From Bradyrhizobium sp. ISRA464 (GTDB lineage: Bacteria > Pseudomonadota > Alphaproteobacteria > Rhizobiales > Xanthobacteraceae), in assembly GCF_029910095.1 (NCBI RefSeq), contig NZ_CP094526.1:3100001-3164000 (forward strand): a stretch of 64,000 nt of DNA, given 5' to 3'. This document shows positions 1-8,408 of the stretch, in pieces. The number at the start of each line of letters is the position of its first letter. Position 1 is the first letter of the stretch. A program made the position numbers and the translations under genes. A model generated the notes under the pieces. The model was not told where the DNA came from and made no database searches. It saw only the letters and a list, made by a program, of their open reading frames with translations.

Positions 1-196
1 CGGCACCTCGATCGGCGACAGCGTGGTGGCGTTCCGCCTGCCGCGCGGGGGCGAGGGGCCTTCGCTGTGGTCGCGGATGATCGATCGTCCGGGCGGGCGA
101 TTTGCGGCCAAGGCGGCTGCGGCCGTTGTCGTGCTCATCGCACTCGTCGCGCTGCTGTGGCGCTGGCGGCGGAGGCGTCGCGTGAGGGCCGCATAG
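1..196 (+). CDS. C-terminal end of an unidentified membrane-anchored protein (partial)
   Basis: An open frame enters from the left edge (first full codon at position 2) and stops at TAG 194-196, giving the last 64 residues. The tail has one hydrophobic segment (about residues 38-55, rich in Ala, Val and Leu) followed by a cluster of Arg and Trp residues (RWRRRRR). This is a single membrane anchor with a positively charged cytoplasmic end. The part ahead of the anchor is probably periplasmic. The functional domain lies outside the window, so I cannot name the protein. The frame is clean and high in GC at third positions, so it is likely real. Confidence 0.6.
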   Translation, partial: GTSIGDSVVAFRLPRGGEGPSLWSRMIDRPGGRFAAKAAAAVVVLIALVALLWRWRRRRRVRAA

Positions 197-234
197 CCGA
201 GGTCGGGCGCATGACACTCCCCGCGAGCCAGTAC

Positions 235-699
235 CTAGCCCGGCAGCATCGCGAATGCACTCGACACCATGGCCACCGGCTTGTTGTCGGTGGCGGAGAG
301 AAGCGTGACGCGGCCGAAGCTCATGGTGCGGCCGAGCCGGACCACGCGCGCATCGGCGAGCACGTCGGACGCAGTCACCGCGCGCATGAAATGGCTGGTC
401 TGGTCGACCGTCGTCATCGGGCGGTAGGCCTTGTTGGCGGCGAGGTTGGCCAGCACCATCGCGGTGTCGGCAAACGCCATCAAAGCCTGGCCGCAGACGA
501 TGCCTCCGGTGCGGCAGAGCCGTTCGGAGAACGGCATGCGCAGCACCGCGCCGGGCTGCCAGTCGGCGGCACTGCCTGAAGGCGGCGCGAAGTCGAACTG
601 CTCGATCGACAGATTGAGATCCTGCACCCACGGCGCAAACACGTCGCCGAGCAGGCGCCGCGCATCGTCGATCCCGAACTCTCCGGCTTGCTGCTGCAT
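235..699 (-). CDS. PaaI-type hotdog-fold thioesterase
   Basis: A 154-residue protein of the 4HBT/PaaI thioesterase type, which hydrolyses acyl-CoA thioesters in the cytoplasm. The middle carries the usual pattern of an aromatic/acid strand, then GGIVCGQALMAFADTAM (the hotdog helix with its small residues and Asp) and a C-terminal strand SFGRVTLLS. The frame can be opened back to 780, but that would overlap the upstream amidase by 46 bases. The ATG at 699 has a purine-rich GGAGAGG stretch upstream and gives a normal family length, so I chose it. It sits 35 bases downstream of the amidase gene on the same strand and is probably co-transcribed with it. The substrate is unknown. Confidence 0.8.
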   Translation of the reverse strand: MQQQAGEFGIDDARRLLGDVFAPWVQDLNLSIEQFDFAPPSGSAADWQPGAVLRMPFSERLCRTGGIVCGQALMAFADTAMVLANLAANKAYRPMTTVDQTSHFMRAVTASDVLADARVVRLGRTMSFGRVTLLSATDNKPVAMVSSAFAMLPG

Positions 700-734
700 G
701 ATGTCCCGTTTCCTCTCCAGATGGCTATCTCGTT

Positions 735-2210
735 CTAGTCGCGAGTCACATGAACGCGCGGCGTCTCGCCGCGATTCCACTTGCCGCCGATCGCCCGCTC
801 GATCTGGGCGGCGAGCTGCAACAGGAGCCCATCATTGGCCTGCTTCGCAATCGCCTGGATGCCGAGCGGCAGGCCATGCTCGTTGGTGGCAAGCGGCAGC
901 GAGATCGCGGGGATGCCGCAGAGATTGGCGAGCGGCGTGAACGCGAAGTTGCGCCAGAGATTGGCGAACCAGTCCAGCACCGACGGATTGTCGCTGATCG
1001 TAAGAAATTCGGTCGTGCCGATCCTTGGTGTCGGCAGTGCCGTGATCGGCGTCAGGATGATGTCCCAATCCTCGAAGAAGGTGCCGAAGCCGCGTGATGT
1101 CGTGTTGAAGGTGGCTTGCATCCGGGCGCGATCGGCAAAGCTGGTGTGCCGGCCGTGCTCCCAGATCCGGATGTTGATCGGCTCGATCAGGTCCGCCGGC
1201 GGCTGCTGCAGGCCGCGCGCGGCGAGCATGTTGCTGATCACGACGGCGAAGTTGCTGATGTAGCAGGTGGTCTGCGCCGCGAAGGCCTCTCGGTAATCGA
1301 CCGACGGCAACGCGTAGTCGACCTGATGGCCGAGGCCTTCGAGGAAGCGTCCGACCCGCTCGAGCTCGGCTGCGATATGCGGCGTCGCGCGATGGTCGCC
1401 CCATTGGTGCGACAGCGCGATCTTCAGCCGTGCCGGATCGCGGGCAATGGTCGCGGTGTACGGCTCGGGCACCGTCCAGAACGGCATGAACTCGCCCGGA
1501 CCGGGGCCGCGGCAGGCATCGACAAAGGCCGCGGTGTCGCGCACCGAGCGCGACTGGCAGCCCTGGATCGAGACCAGCCCGGTGAGGTCCGAGAGATGCG
1601 GCGCCAGCGAGAACACGCCGCGCGAGACCTTCAGGCCAATGTTGCCGTTCACGCCTGCCGGAATGCGGATCGATCCGCCGCCGTCGGTCGCATGCGCGAT
1701 CGGGACGGCGCCGGCCGCCACCATCGCCGCGCTGCCGGCCGACGAGCCGCAGGTGGTGTAATCTGTGTTCCAGGGATTGCGCGTGACATAGACCGCGGGG
1801 TTCTCGGCCGAGCTGCAGACGCCGAACTCCGGCGTGGTAGTGCGCCCGATCAGGTTGAGACCGGCCTTGCGCATCTTCGACGTCAGGAAGGTGTCTTCCG
1901 CGGCGCGATTGCCGCGCATCATCAGCGAGCCCATTTCCTGCAGGCGGCCCTTCAGCGTTGGGCCGAGGTCCTTCATCAGGAAGGGCAGGCCGGCGAACGG
2001 GCCGTCGAGATCGGCGCCGTCGCGCGCCGGGTCGGCAATCACGTCATCGAACAGTTCGACCACGCCTGAGAGTGCAGGATCGACCCTGGCGACGGCGGCG
2101 GCGGCCTGGGCCGCCAATTCCCGGGGCGTCAGCTCACCCGTCTTGACGCGGGCGGCGAGTGCCGTTCCATCGTGCTGCGCCCATTCGTCCCAGCCCATCG
2201 CCAAAGTCAT
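735..2210 (-). CDS. Amidase signature family enzyme
   Basis: A 491-residue amidase-signature hydrolase, normal in length for the family (GatA and aliphatic amidase relatives). The Ser-cisSer-Lys triad can be read: the Lys in LMKDLG near residue 80, the cis-Ser in the Gly/Ser-rich CGSSAGSAA near 155, and the nucleophile Ser in DGGGSIRIPA near 178. It would hydrolyse a carboxamide in the cytoplasm. It is not obviously GatA, because no gatB or gatC is beside it and it precedes a thioesterase gene. A second ATG four codons in (MGWDEW) is an alternative start. The substrate cannot be inferred from sequence. Confidence 0.9.
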   Translation of the reverse strand: MTLAMGWDEWAQHDGTALAARVKTGELTPRELAAQAAAAVARVDPALSGVVELFDDVIADPARDGADLDGPFAGLPFLMKDLGPTLKGRLQEMGSLMMRGNRAAEDTFLTSKMRKAGLNLIGRTTTPEFGVCSSAENPAVYVTRNPWNTDYTTCGSSAGSAAMVAAGAVPIAHATDGGGSIRIPAGVNGNIGLKVSRGVFSLAPHLSDLTGLVSIQGCQSRSVRDTAAFVDACRGPGPGEFMPFWTVPEPYTATIARDPARLKIALSHQWGDHRATPHIAAELERVGRFLEGLGHQVDYALPSVDYREAFAAQTTCYISNFAVVISNMLAARGLQQPPADLIEPINIRIWEHGRHTSFADRARMQATFNTTSRGFGTFFEDWDIILTPITALPTPRIGTTEFLTISDNPSVLDWFANLWRNFAFTPLANLCGIPAISLPLATNEHGLPLGIQAIAKQANDGLLLQLAAQIERAIGGKWNRGETPRVHVTRD

Positions 2211-2373
2211 GTTGTCGATTCCTTTTCTGCTTTGTTTCGCACTGTAAATTGAGCGGGCGTCGGGTCAAACCATCCGCAGCGTGTGGCGGCGCAGGAGCGG
2301 CGCGCTGCGCCCGCCGGCTTGAAAATGCCCCAGTTTTGGGGCCTATTGCCGCCGTCAGGGGATGGGGCCGCTC

Positions 2374-2505
2374 ATGTTCCGCAGATTGGTGATGCTGGGC
2401 AGCGTGATCGCGATCGGGCTTGCGCTCAGTGGCTGCACGAAGTGCGGACCGATCTGGGATGACTGGGTGCAGTCGCCGAAATCCTGCAAGTCGGACAATC
2501 TCTAG
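2374..2505 (+). CDS. Small lipoprotein (43 aa)
   Basis: A short frame from ATG 2374 to TAG 2503-2505 encodes a signal peptide with a clear lipobox: positively charged start (MFRRL), a hydrophobic core, then LSGC with the Cys near residue 21 as lipidation site. The mature part is about 22 residues and holds two more cysteines (one at TKCGP, one at KSC). An in-frame ATG at 2362 would add four residues. It lies in the gap between the divergent amidase and the next secreted protein gene. Signal plus lipobox in so short a frame makes chance unlikely. Function is unknown. Confidence 0.65.
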   Translation: MFRRLVMLGSVIAIGLALSGCTKCGPIWDDWVQSPKSCKSDNL

Positions 2506-2592
2506 AGGGCATGAGAGGTCCGCCGCAGGCGCGCTTGGCGGCGCCTTTTCTGCGGTGATATACCGCTGACGACAATGCGAGGGAGCGTTCTC

Positions 2593-2877
2593 ATGCGAGT
2601 TTTGTGCGCGGTTGGGGTCGCGGTGCTGCTGTCGGCGCCGGCCTATGCGCAGATGCCCAACATCAACCTGATGCCCGAGGTCAAGAGCAAGACCCAGGAA
2701 GAAAAGGATCAGGACGCGGCCAACGACAAGGCTTACAAGGACTCGCTCAGCAAGATCCCGGACGCCAAGACGTCGTCCGATCCCTGGGGTGCGGTGCGCA
2801 GCGATGCGCCCAAGGCGGCCGCCCGTCCCGCCAAGCCGAAGGCCAAGACCGGCAGCACGGCGCAGCGCGGCCAGTAG
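2593..2877 (+). CDS. Small secreted hypothetical protein
   Basis: Encodes about 94 residues with a signal peptide (MRVLCAVGVAVLL, cleavage expected after AYA). The mature part is charged and low in complexity: a Lys/Glu/Asp-rich region followed by an Ala/Pro/Lys-rich tail (KPKAKT). The frame opens at 2575, but the ATG at 2593 is preceded by GAGGGAG at good spacing and starts the signal peptide directly, so I prefer it. No domain is recognised. It is probably periplasmic and disordered. Confidence 0.75.
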   Translation: MRVLCAVGVAVLLSAPAYAQMPNINLMPEVKSKTQEEKDQDAANDKAYKDSLSKIPDAKTSSDPWGAVRSDAPKAAARPAKPKAKTGSTAQRGQ

Positions 2878-2973
2878 CGCACGACCACCCGGCATCGATC
2901 ATCTCGCGGACTCGGATTCCATCGGCGCCATCCCTATATTGGGAAGGTCGTCAGATGGTCTGGAGTTGCGACA

Positions 2974-3204
2974 ATGGCCTTTCGCCCGCGCGATCTTGCC
3001 AGCCGAATGGCCGAGCGGCGGAAGCCGCAGGACGGCTATGTGCGCGAGACCTTCACCTTGCCACGCGACGAGGCGCGGTTGCGGGCGCGCGACTTTCTCG
3101 CGCGCTACCCGAAGGCCGCCTATATGAGCGCCGTCGAAAGCTGGCGTGAGCTGCCCGGTGGCGACATCGAGTTCACGATGCGGCGGCTTGCGAGCGCGGA
3201 CTAG
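2974..3204 (+). CDS. Conserved-looking hypothetical protein (76 aa)
   Basis: A 76-residue basic, Arg-rich soluble protein with no signal peptide or membrane segment. The ATG at 2974 has GGAG about eight bases upstream (in TCTGGAGTTGCGACA). The C-terminal half (YMSAVESWRELPGGDIEFTMRR read in pieces) alternates polar and hydrophobic residues like a small alpha/beta fold. It stands alone between a secreted protein gene and a convergent small gene. I do not recognise the family. Confidence 0.65.
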   Translation: MAFRPRDLASRMAERRKPQDGYVRETFTLPRDEARLRARDFLARYPKAAYMSAVESWRELPGGDIEFTMRRLASAD

Positions 3205-3316
3205 GTCCTGATGCGGCTACGGGAATCCGGCATGCGTCGTCGGTCAAGTTGATCTCGGCACGAGTGTGTCTCATCGGTTCGTTCGGGAAGGTGCTGCGGT
3301 CTTGTCCGGATCGCGC

Positions 3317-3523
3317 TTAATCCGTATCGCCGCGTCCACGAGGCCGGTCCTGCCCGATCTTCTTCAGCTCGCGGTCGATCCGCAACTGCACGCGGCGGAT
3401 CGCCAATAGATTGAGATTTGTCTCGGTCCTGCCGGTGAAGACCTGATCGCCGATCTGGAAGCGCCATGTCCAGACGCCGGCCGCAACCTCGGTGACGCTG
3501 AATTCGACGCCCTTGTGGATCAT
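3317..3523 (-). CDS. Hypothetical small protein (68 aa)
   Basis: A 68-residue soluble protein with a beta-rich N-terminal half (FSVTEVAAGVWTWRFQIG) and a basic helical C-terminal half ending RGRGDTD. It lacks a signal peptide. The ATG at 3523 has GGAG roughly ten bases upstream. It is convergent with the preceding gene and marks the edge of the gene-poor stretch that follows. Function is unknown. Confidence 0.6.
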   Translation of the reverse strand: MIHKGVEFSVTEVAAGVWTWRFQIGDQVFTGRTETNLNLLAIRRVQLRIDRELKKIGQDRPRGRGDTD

Positions 3524-4183
3524 TGATGGAGCTCCGCGGAAATCAAAGGCGGGCGCTTAAACAATTGGTTGTATTAATAAATAAAGCTCGTCAGACGCGC
3601 ATTGCGGCGCGTTGCCCCAAGTTCGGATTTCAGTTTTGTAGCGGACCTTCGCGGGGATCCGTCCGCTAGCGGTCGCCCGCGCGTCCAGGGGGCTCGCAAT
3701 TCGCGCGCAGGCACGGTCGAGCGACATTGTCCGGGCACTTGCTGTGACGAACACCGATGGAACCGGTGTGTTCCCTTGAAGGCTACGCACATTTTTCAGG
3801 AGTAGGAGGCGTACCAAGGTAGTACGTGCAAATACGGATCGATGCCTCAACCAGATTTCCGAAAACGGGCTGGAGTGGGTTCGGGATGCATTTTCGGCTG
3901 CTCATTAAGGGTTTGATTTATAGAGATAACATATGTTCTAGGCGAGGCCGTGTTGCCTCAGGAACTTTGTTCTGCCCGGAGAACTACGGACCTTGACGTG
4001 GCCCTCGTTGCCGGATCGTGCGCTGTCTGCGATACCGGGAGCTTCGGATGCACAAGCTAATGCGGGAACCGCAAGCGACCGCGCAGCATCAACGATGTCT
4101 TCTGTGCTAGCCGCGGATCAGGCGACGGCGCCAGCACAGGTCCCGATGGTGTCCAAGGGCGCCAGGCGATTTCGTTTCAACCC

Positions 4184-4315
4184 AACGCCGCCCGCTTGAA
4201 ATACGTGCGAGCGGCGTCGGCTCTAGCCCCAGGAAGGTTGCTGCAAAATCCTGGCCCACATAAGTCTGCACGATGTGCCAAAAAGGTTCATGTGTTTGGG
4301 CCCGTATGATTACGG
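4184..4315 (+). repeat. Dispersed intergenic repeat, copy A
   Basis: Starts with AACGCCGCCCGC, a nine-base spacer containing TTGAAATAC, then GCGAGCGGCGT, which pairs back with the start except for one position. It continues through CTCTAGCCCCAGGA, CAAAATCCTG and AAGGTTCATG to a second small palindrome around GTATGATTACGG. The same order of blocks occurs at 4683-4815, and most of them on the other strand at 27852-27968. Confidence 0.75.
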
Positions 4316-4421
4316 GGTTCGCGTGAATTTCCAAAGATTGGATTGGGAGAACATTTGCTAGCCATCTCAGCAGGACTACTCGGAACGCTGCTAAGTCGTG
4401 GTTTTCCTTCGGTTTAAACCG

Positions 4422-4475
4422 AATTAGGCCGCTCCCAAAATCAACCTGGGCCAAGGGGGATAAACAGGCCAGCGC
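4422..4475 (+). repeat. Second short repeat, copy 1 (IS21-end-like)
   Basis: About 54 bases that match 5402-5456 at roughly three quarters of positions. Both begin AATT, then AGGCC, share AAAATCAA and GGCCA, and end in CAGGCCAGCGC. Multiple GGCC-containing blocks spaced about 20 bases apart resemble the transposase-binding repeats at the ends of IS21-family elements. That family assignment is an inference. Confidence 0.5.
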
Positions 4476-4682
4476 TCAGGCATCGGTGCTGTCCCGATTA
4501 GGACACGCGCCGCGGGAAGCTAGGACACCTACCAATTGAGGTAACCCGGGAGGGCATCTCCGTTGCCAGCCTTTCCCGGTACTGTGAATGGCGCTCCGGT
4601 GGAGCGCAATGGTGGGACGGCTCCGGCGCGTGCCGCCAAGCCCCGGAAGGTGCGCCGGGGCCGTTTCGAAGGATCGCAACAC

Positions 4683-4815
4683 AACGCCGCCCGCTTGAAA
4701 TACATACGGGCGGCGTCTGCTCTAGCCCCAGGAGGGTCGTGGCAAAATCCTGACCTCTATGAGTCTGCACGAAGCGGGCCAAAGGTTCATGACATCGCGC
4801 CCCGTATGATTACGG
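4683..4815 (+). repeat. Dispersed intergenic repeat, copy B
   Basis: Matches copy A block for block: AACGCCGCCCGC at the start, CTCTAGCCCCAGGA, CAAAATCCTG, GAGTCTGCACGA, AAAGGTTCATG and CCGTATGATTACGGG at the end. Its first hairpin is perfect (ACGCCGCCCG with CGGGCGGCGT), where copy A carries one mismatch. Confidence 0.75.
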
Positions 4816-5110
4816 GCACGGGTAGGAACGAACGACATCGCCCCGGATTGGGGTCTCACTTCGAGTGAGTTTCCGCCCTTCGGCCTCGGCGCAGCAACCG
4901 CGCTGGGGCCGCTTCTTTTGGGCGAGCGCGGAGGCGAATTGGGCAAGTCGTAAATCCCAGCCGTTTTGATGATCCCAGAGGCCAGCCAGATCAAATTCGG
5001 CGCGGGCTTCGTCAATTGGGATTTCGAATTGAAATTGGACCGCATCCATCCGCGTTACGACGGAATGCTGCCATTGCCGTTTAAGGAAGGGGCCGCCAAC
5101 TGAGGCCGCC

Positions 5111-5242
5111 TCATACTCCGAAAGAGCGTCTGATCTGAATCATCATACGCTGGAGCGCGTCGGTATATTGACCATCAGCGAATTGCTGGTCGATTACGTA
5201 GAGGGCCAGAATGACGCCCAGGGCAATCAATATGCCTTTCAT
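5111..5242 (-). CDS. Small single-pass membrane protein (43 aa)
   Basis: The frame extends back to 5323, but the ATG at 5242 has GGGAG at ideal spacing (GGGAGCATCTGATG) and begins a typical membrane segment: MKGILIALGVILALYVID. A short polar tail with several Gln, Met and Arg residues follows (ALQRMMIQIRRSFGV). The product would be a 43-residue inner-membrane protein with one helix at its N-terminus. Function is unknown. The tight fit between ribosome binding site, start and hydrophobic segment supports a real gene. Confidence 0.6.
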   Translation of the reverse strand: MKGILIALGVILALYVIDQQFADGQYTDALQRMMIQIRRSFGV

Positions 5243-5401
5243 CAGATGCTCCCACACCTGAAATATCGGGCATCCTATCGGTTGCTGGACGGAGGCACCT
5301 CCGGAGAACTCCGGACAGAACAACTTTTTACGCCGTAAAATTTTTTGTGGTCGGAACGTTCTTTGACCTCTCAGTAATCCTACTGAGAACGCGGCCTAAC
5401 C

Positions 5402-5456
5402 AATTCAGGCCACTGCGAAAATCAAACTAGGCCACTAGAGCCGGAAGCAGGCCAGC
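5402..5456 (+). repeat. Second short repeat, copy 2, ahead of recA
   Basis: Partner of 4422-4475. Read on the minus strand it gives GTGGCCTAGTTTGATTTTCG followed by a second GTGGCCTG block, the spaced pattern expected at IS21-family ends. A perfect 7-base hairpin, CTCAGTA with TACTGAG, sits just upstream at 5370-5387. No transposase remnant is recognisable beside it. Confidence 0.5.
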
Positions 5457-5472
5457 GCCACGCGCACAGAAA

Positions 5473-5487
5473 GAACATATTGCGAAC
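5473..5487 (+). promoter_or_regulatory. SOS box (LexA site) of recA
   Basis: GAAC at 5473-5476 and GAAC at 5484-5487, separated by exactly seven bases. This is the direct-repeat form GAAC-N7-GAAC known for alphaproteobacterial LexA. It lies 104 bases ahead of the recA start. Position and exact spacing support LexA control of recA. Confidence 0.8.
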
Positions 5488-5590
5488 ATGGAACAAACGT
5501 GGTACGCAGTTCCCAGCAACAACGCATTCCGTCTGATCTTATCGCCGTTTGTCCCGCTAGCGAATCCCCGCCATAAGGAGCACATCCCAA

Positions 5591-6679
<1,089 letters not shown>

Positions 6680-6784
6680 GCCTCAAGGCTTGAATGATTT
6701 CGCTGCAAGCGGGCGCTGAGGACGTTGAGTTGCCGACGTCTTCGACGCCCGTTTCGCTTTGTGCGTTCGCTGAGTGAATGACCG

Positions 6785-7765
6785 ATGAAGCGTCTGATAC
6801 TGACCGGCTGGCTGACCCCGGAGTTCACCAAGTCGGGTTTCGCCGATCTGGCGGTCGATTTTACGTTCCGCTTCGTTTGGGGGCCGCTGCCATCTCCAGG
6901 CGAACTCGCAGCCTATCTCGGTGCGCGCACACCCGATCTCCGTCCAGGCTTCCATTGGTCGGATTTTGCCAGTCGATGGAATGAGCGCAACGAAAGTGCC
7001 AGGAACCTCAGCTTGGCGAGCGCCTGCCAACAGTATGAGACAGTCGAACTTTGGTTCGATATGGACCCCAAGGCTCAGTTGCAACTGGTCTGGCTGCTCG
7101 ATTATTTCCGGTCCCATCCGCAAGCTGCGACCAAGTTGAGATTGTGCCTGGTCGATTCGGAGATGATAGGGCTTCGCCCGGGTGCACTCGACAATTGGCG
7201 ACCGCCGGTCGTTGACGTTACCGAAATAGAGCTCGCGACAGCGCGTGCGGCATGGCACGCATATCGGGCGGCGACGCCGGAAGGCTGCTTTGATCTACTC
7301 GGTCGGGATTTGAGCGCATTGCCATTGCTCAAGCCGGCTTTGATCGATCTGCTCGCCGAACTGCCGTCGCCGTCAACAGGACTTGGCGCCACGGAAATGC
7401 GGATGCTCGAGATGGTCGCGAGAGGATACTCGCTAACGAACGCGCTCTTCTATCTTGAGAGCTTGCGCCAGACTCGCATCTTCAACGAGAACGAGCTTGG
7501 TTATCTGCTTGACGGACTTGCTCTCGGCTCGCGACCAGCCGTGGCGGGCCTTGATGACGAATTGCGCACCCTTGATAGGGACGCGCTGCGGGCTCGCTTG
7601 TTCGCGTATCGCCGAAGCGAGCTTTCTCTAACGAAGTTCGGTCAGAGGGTCATCGCGCACAAGGAAGATTTCAGCAGCCATAATCCGATCGATCGCTGGT
7701 GGGGCGGCACGCACCTCACCAACGATAATCTCTGGCGTTGGGCTCCGACGCTGATCAAGCCGTAA
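6785..7765 (+). CDS. DUF1835/DUF3658-type protein of unknown function
   Basis: A 326-residue soluble protein. The N-terminal 130 residues match the pattern I know for DUF1835: a WGPLP motif near residue 33 and the strand-helix VELWFDMDPKAQLQLVWLLD near 90-110. The C-terminal part ending RWWGGTHL...WRW is like DUF3658. No catalytic function is established for these domains. The start has no strong ribosome binding site; the first ATG after recA is taken. It lies in the same direction as recA, 105 bases downstream, and could be read from the recA transcript. Codon use is slightly less GC-rich than the neighbours. Confidence 0.7.
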   Translation: MKRLILTGWLTPEFTKSGFADLAVDFTFRFVWGPLPSPGELAAYLGARTPDLRPGFHWSDFASRWNERNESARNLSLASACQQYETVELWFDMDPKAQLQLVWLLDYFRSHPQAATKLRLCLVDSEMIGLRPGALDNWRPPVVDVTEIELATARAAWHAYRAATPEGCFDLLGRDLSALPLLKPALIDLLAELPSPSTGLGATEMRMLEMVARGYSLTNALFYLESLRQTRIFNENELGYLLDGLALGSRPAVAGLDDELRTLDRDALRARLFAYRRSELSLTKFGQRVIAHKEDFSSHNPIDRWWGGTHLTNDNLWRWAPTLIKP

Positions 7766-7770
7766 CCCGC

Positions 7771-8208
7771 TCAACCCTGCGCGAGCGCCTTCTCTCGGCT
7801 TGCAATCAGCGCCCGCAGATCCTCCGTCACGGCGACCGATTGATGCGTCTTCTGATCGGTCGCCACCCACACGATCTCGCCCGTCGCGCGCAGATCGTCC
7901 GTGCCCTTGGCGAAGATCGCGAGCGCCAGCGTGATCGAGGAACGGCCGATCCGCGCGACCCGCACGCAGACATCGATGTCCTCGTCGAACCGGATCGGCG
8001 CCTTGTACTCGACCACCGACCTCACCGTGTGAAAATCGATGCTGGTCCTCGCCACTTCACCGAGGTAGTCGTAGCCGAGGGCGCGAAAATACTCTGTTAT
8101 CGCGGTGTCGAAGTAGGTCAAGTAGTGAGCGTTGAACACCACGGCCTGTGCGTCGACTTCGGAATAGCGGACGCGAAACGGGAAATGGAACCAGAAATCC
8201 TGGCGCAT
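7771..8208 (-). CDS. YbgC/FadM-like acyl-CoA thioesterase
   Basis: A 145-residue hotdog thioesterase of the 4HBT type. The N-terminal signature RVRYSEVDAQAVVFNAHYL carries the catalytic Asp and the aromatic/His residues typical of YbgC and 4-hydroxybenzoyl-CoA thioesterases. The ATG at 8208 has a textbook AGGAGG five bases upstream, so the 17-codon upstream extension is rejected. Convergent with the DUF1835-like gene (5 bases between stops) and 200 bases downstream of gcvP on the same strand. It probably hydrolyses a short or medium acyl-CoA; the substrate is not evident. Confidence 0.85.
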   Translation of the reverse strand: MRQDFWFHFPFRVRYSEVDAQAVVFNAHYLTYFDTAITEYFRALGYDYLGEVARTSIDFHTVRSVVEYKAPIRFDEDIDVCVRVARIGRSSITLALAIFAKGTDDLRATGEIVWVATDQKTHQSVAVTEDLRALIASREKALAQG

Positions 8209-8336
8209 GAATCCTCCTGCTACGAGCGGCCTTCTTATGAGCCATCGTTGGTCCCGCAATCAGCCCGCGTGAATAGCTGCCGCGACACGGGGGGCAGTTC
8301 GGGGCGAGACGACAGGTTCTTCTCGTTGAAGATGGC

Positions 8337-8360
8337 GGGTTGGGCCGCTGGGCCCAACCC
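8337..8360 (-). terminator. Hairpin after gcvP
   Basis: GGGTTGGGCC and GGCCCAACCC form a perfect 10-base stem with the loop GCTG, about 50 bases past the gcvP stop. No T-run follows on the minus strand, so it may be a 3' stabilising or Rho-assisted end of the gcv transcript and not a classical terminator. Confidence 0.45.
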
Positions 8361-8408
8361 ATGCTTCGATATCCGGAGCACACGTGGTGCGGGTCCGGAT
8401 CGATGTCG

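Larger units (their letters stand above)
3524..5110. other. Gene-poor, repeat-bearing interval upstream of recA
   Basis: About 1.6 kb without a convincing gene. The first 450 bases are clearly richer in A and T than the surroundings (for example near 3560-3590). Two copies of a roughly 130-base repeat (4184-4315 and 4683-4815) and one copy of a second repeat (4422-4475) lie here. Several open frames cross it, but two of them are merely translations of the repeat copies. One minus-strand frame (4810-5049) has a plausible acidic N-terminus but patchy codon use; I leave it unannotated. The interval looks like decayed mobile DNA or an island scar. Confidence 0.55.

Noticed and set aside
3557..3850. 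97-codon minus-strand frame in the AT-rich patch
   Set aside because: No ribosome binding site, unusual codon use and no motif.
4107..4782. Two minus-strand frames (4107-4454 and 4498-4782) with similar protein ends
   Set aside because: Their similarity comes from translating two copies of an intergenic repeat, whose third copy is not in a gene.
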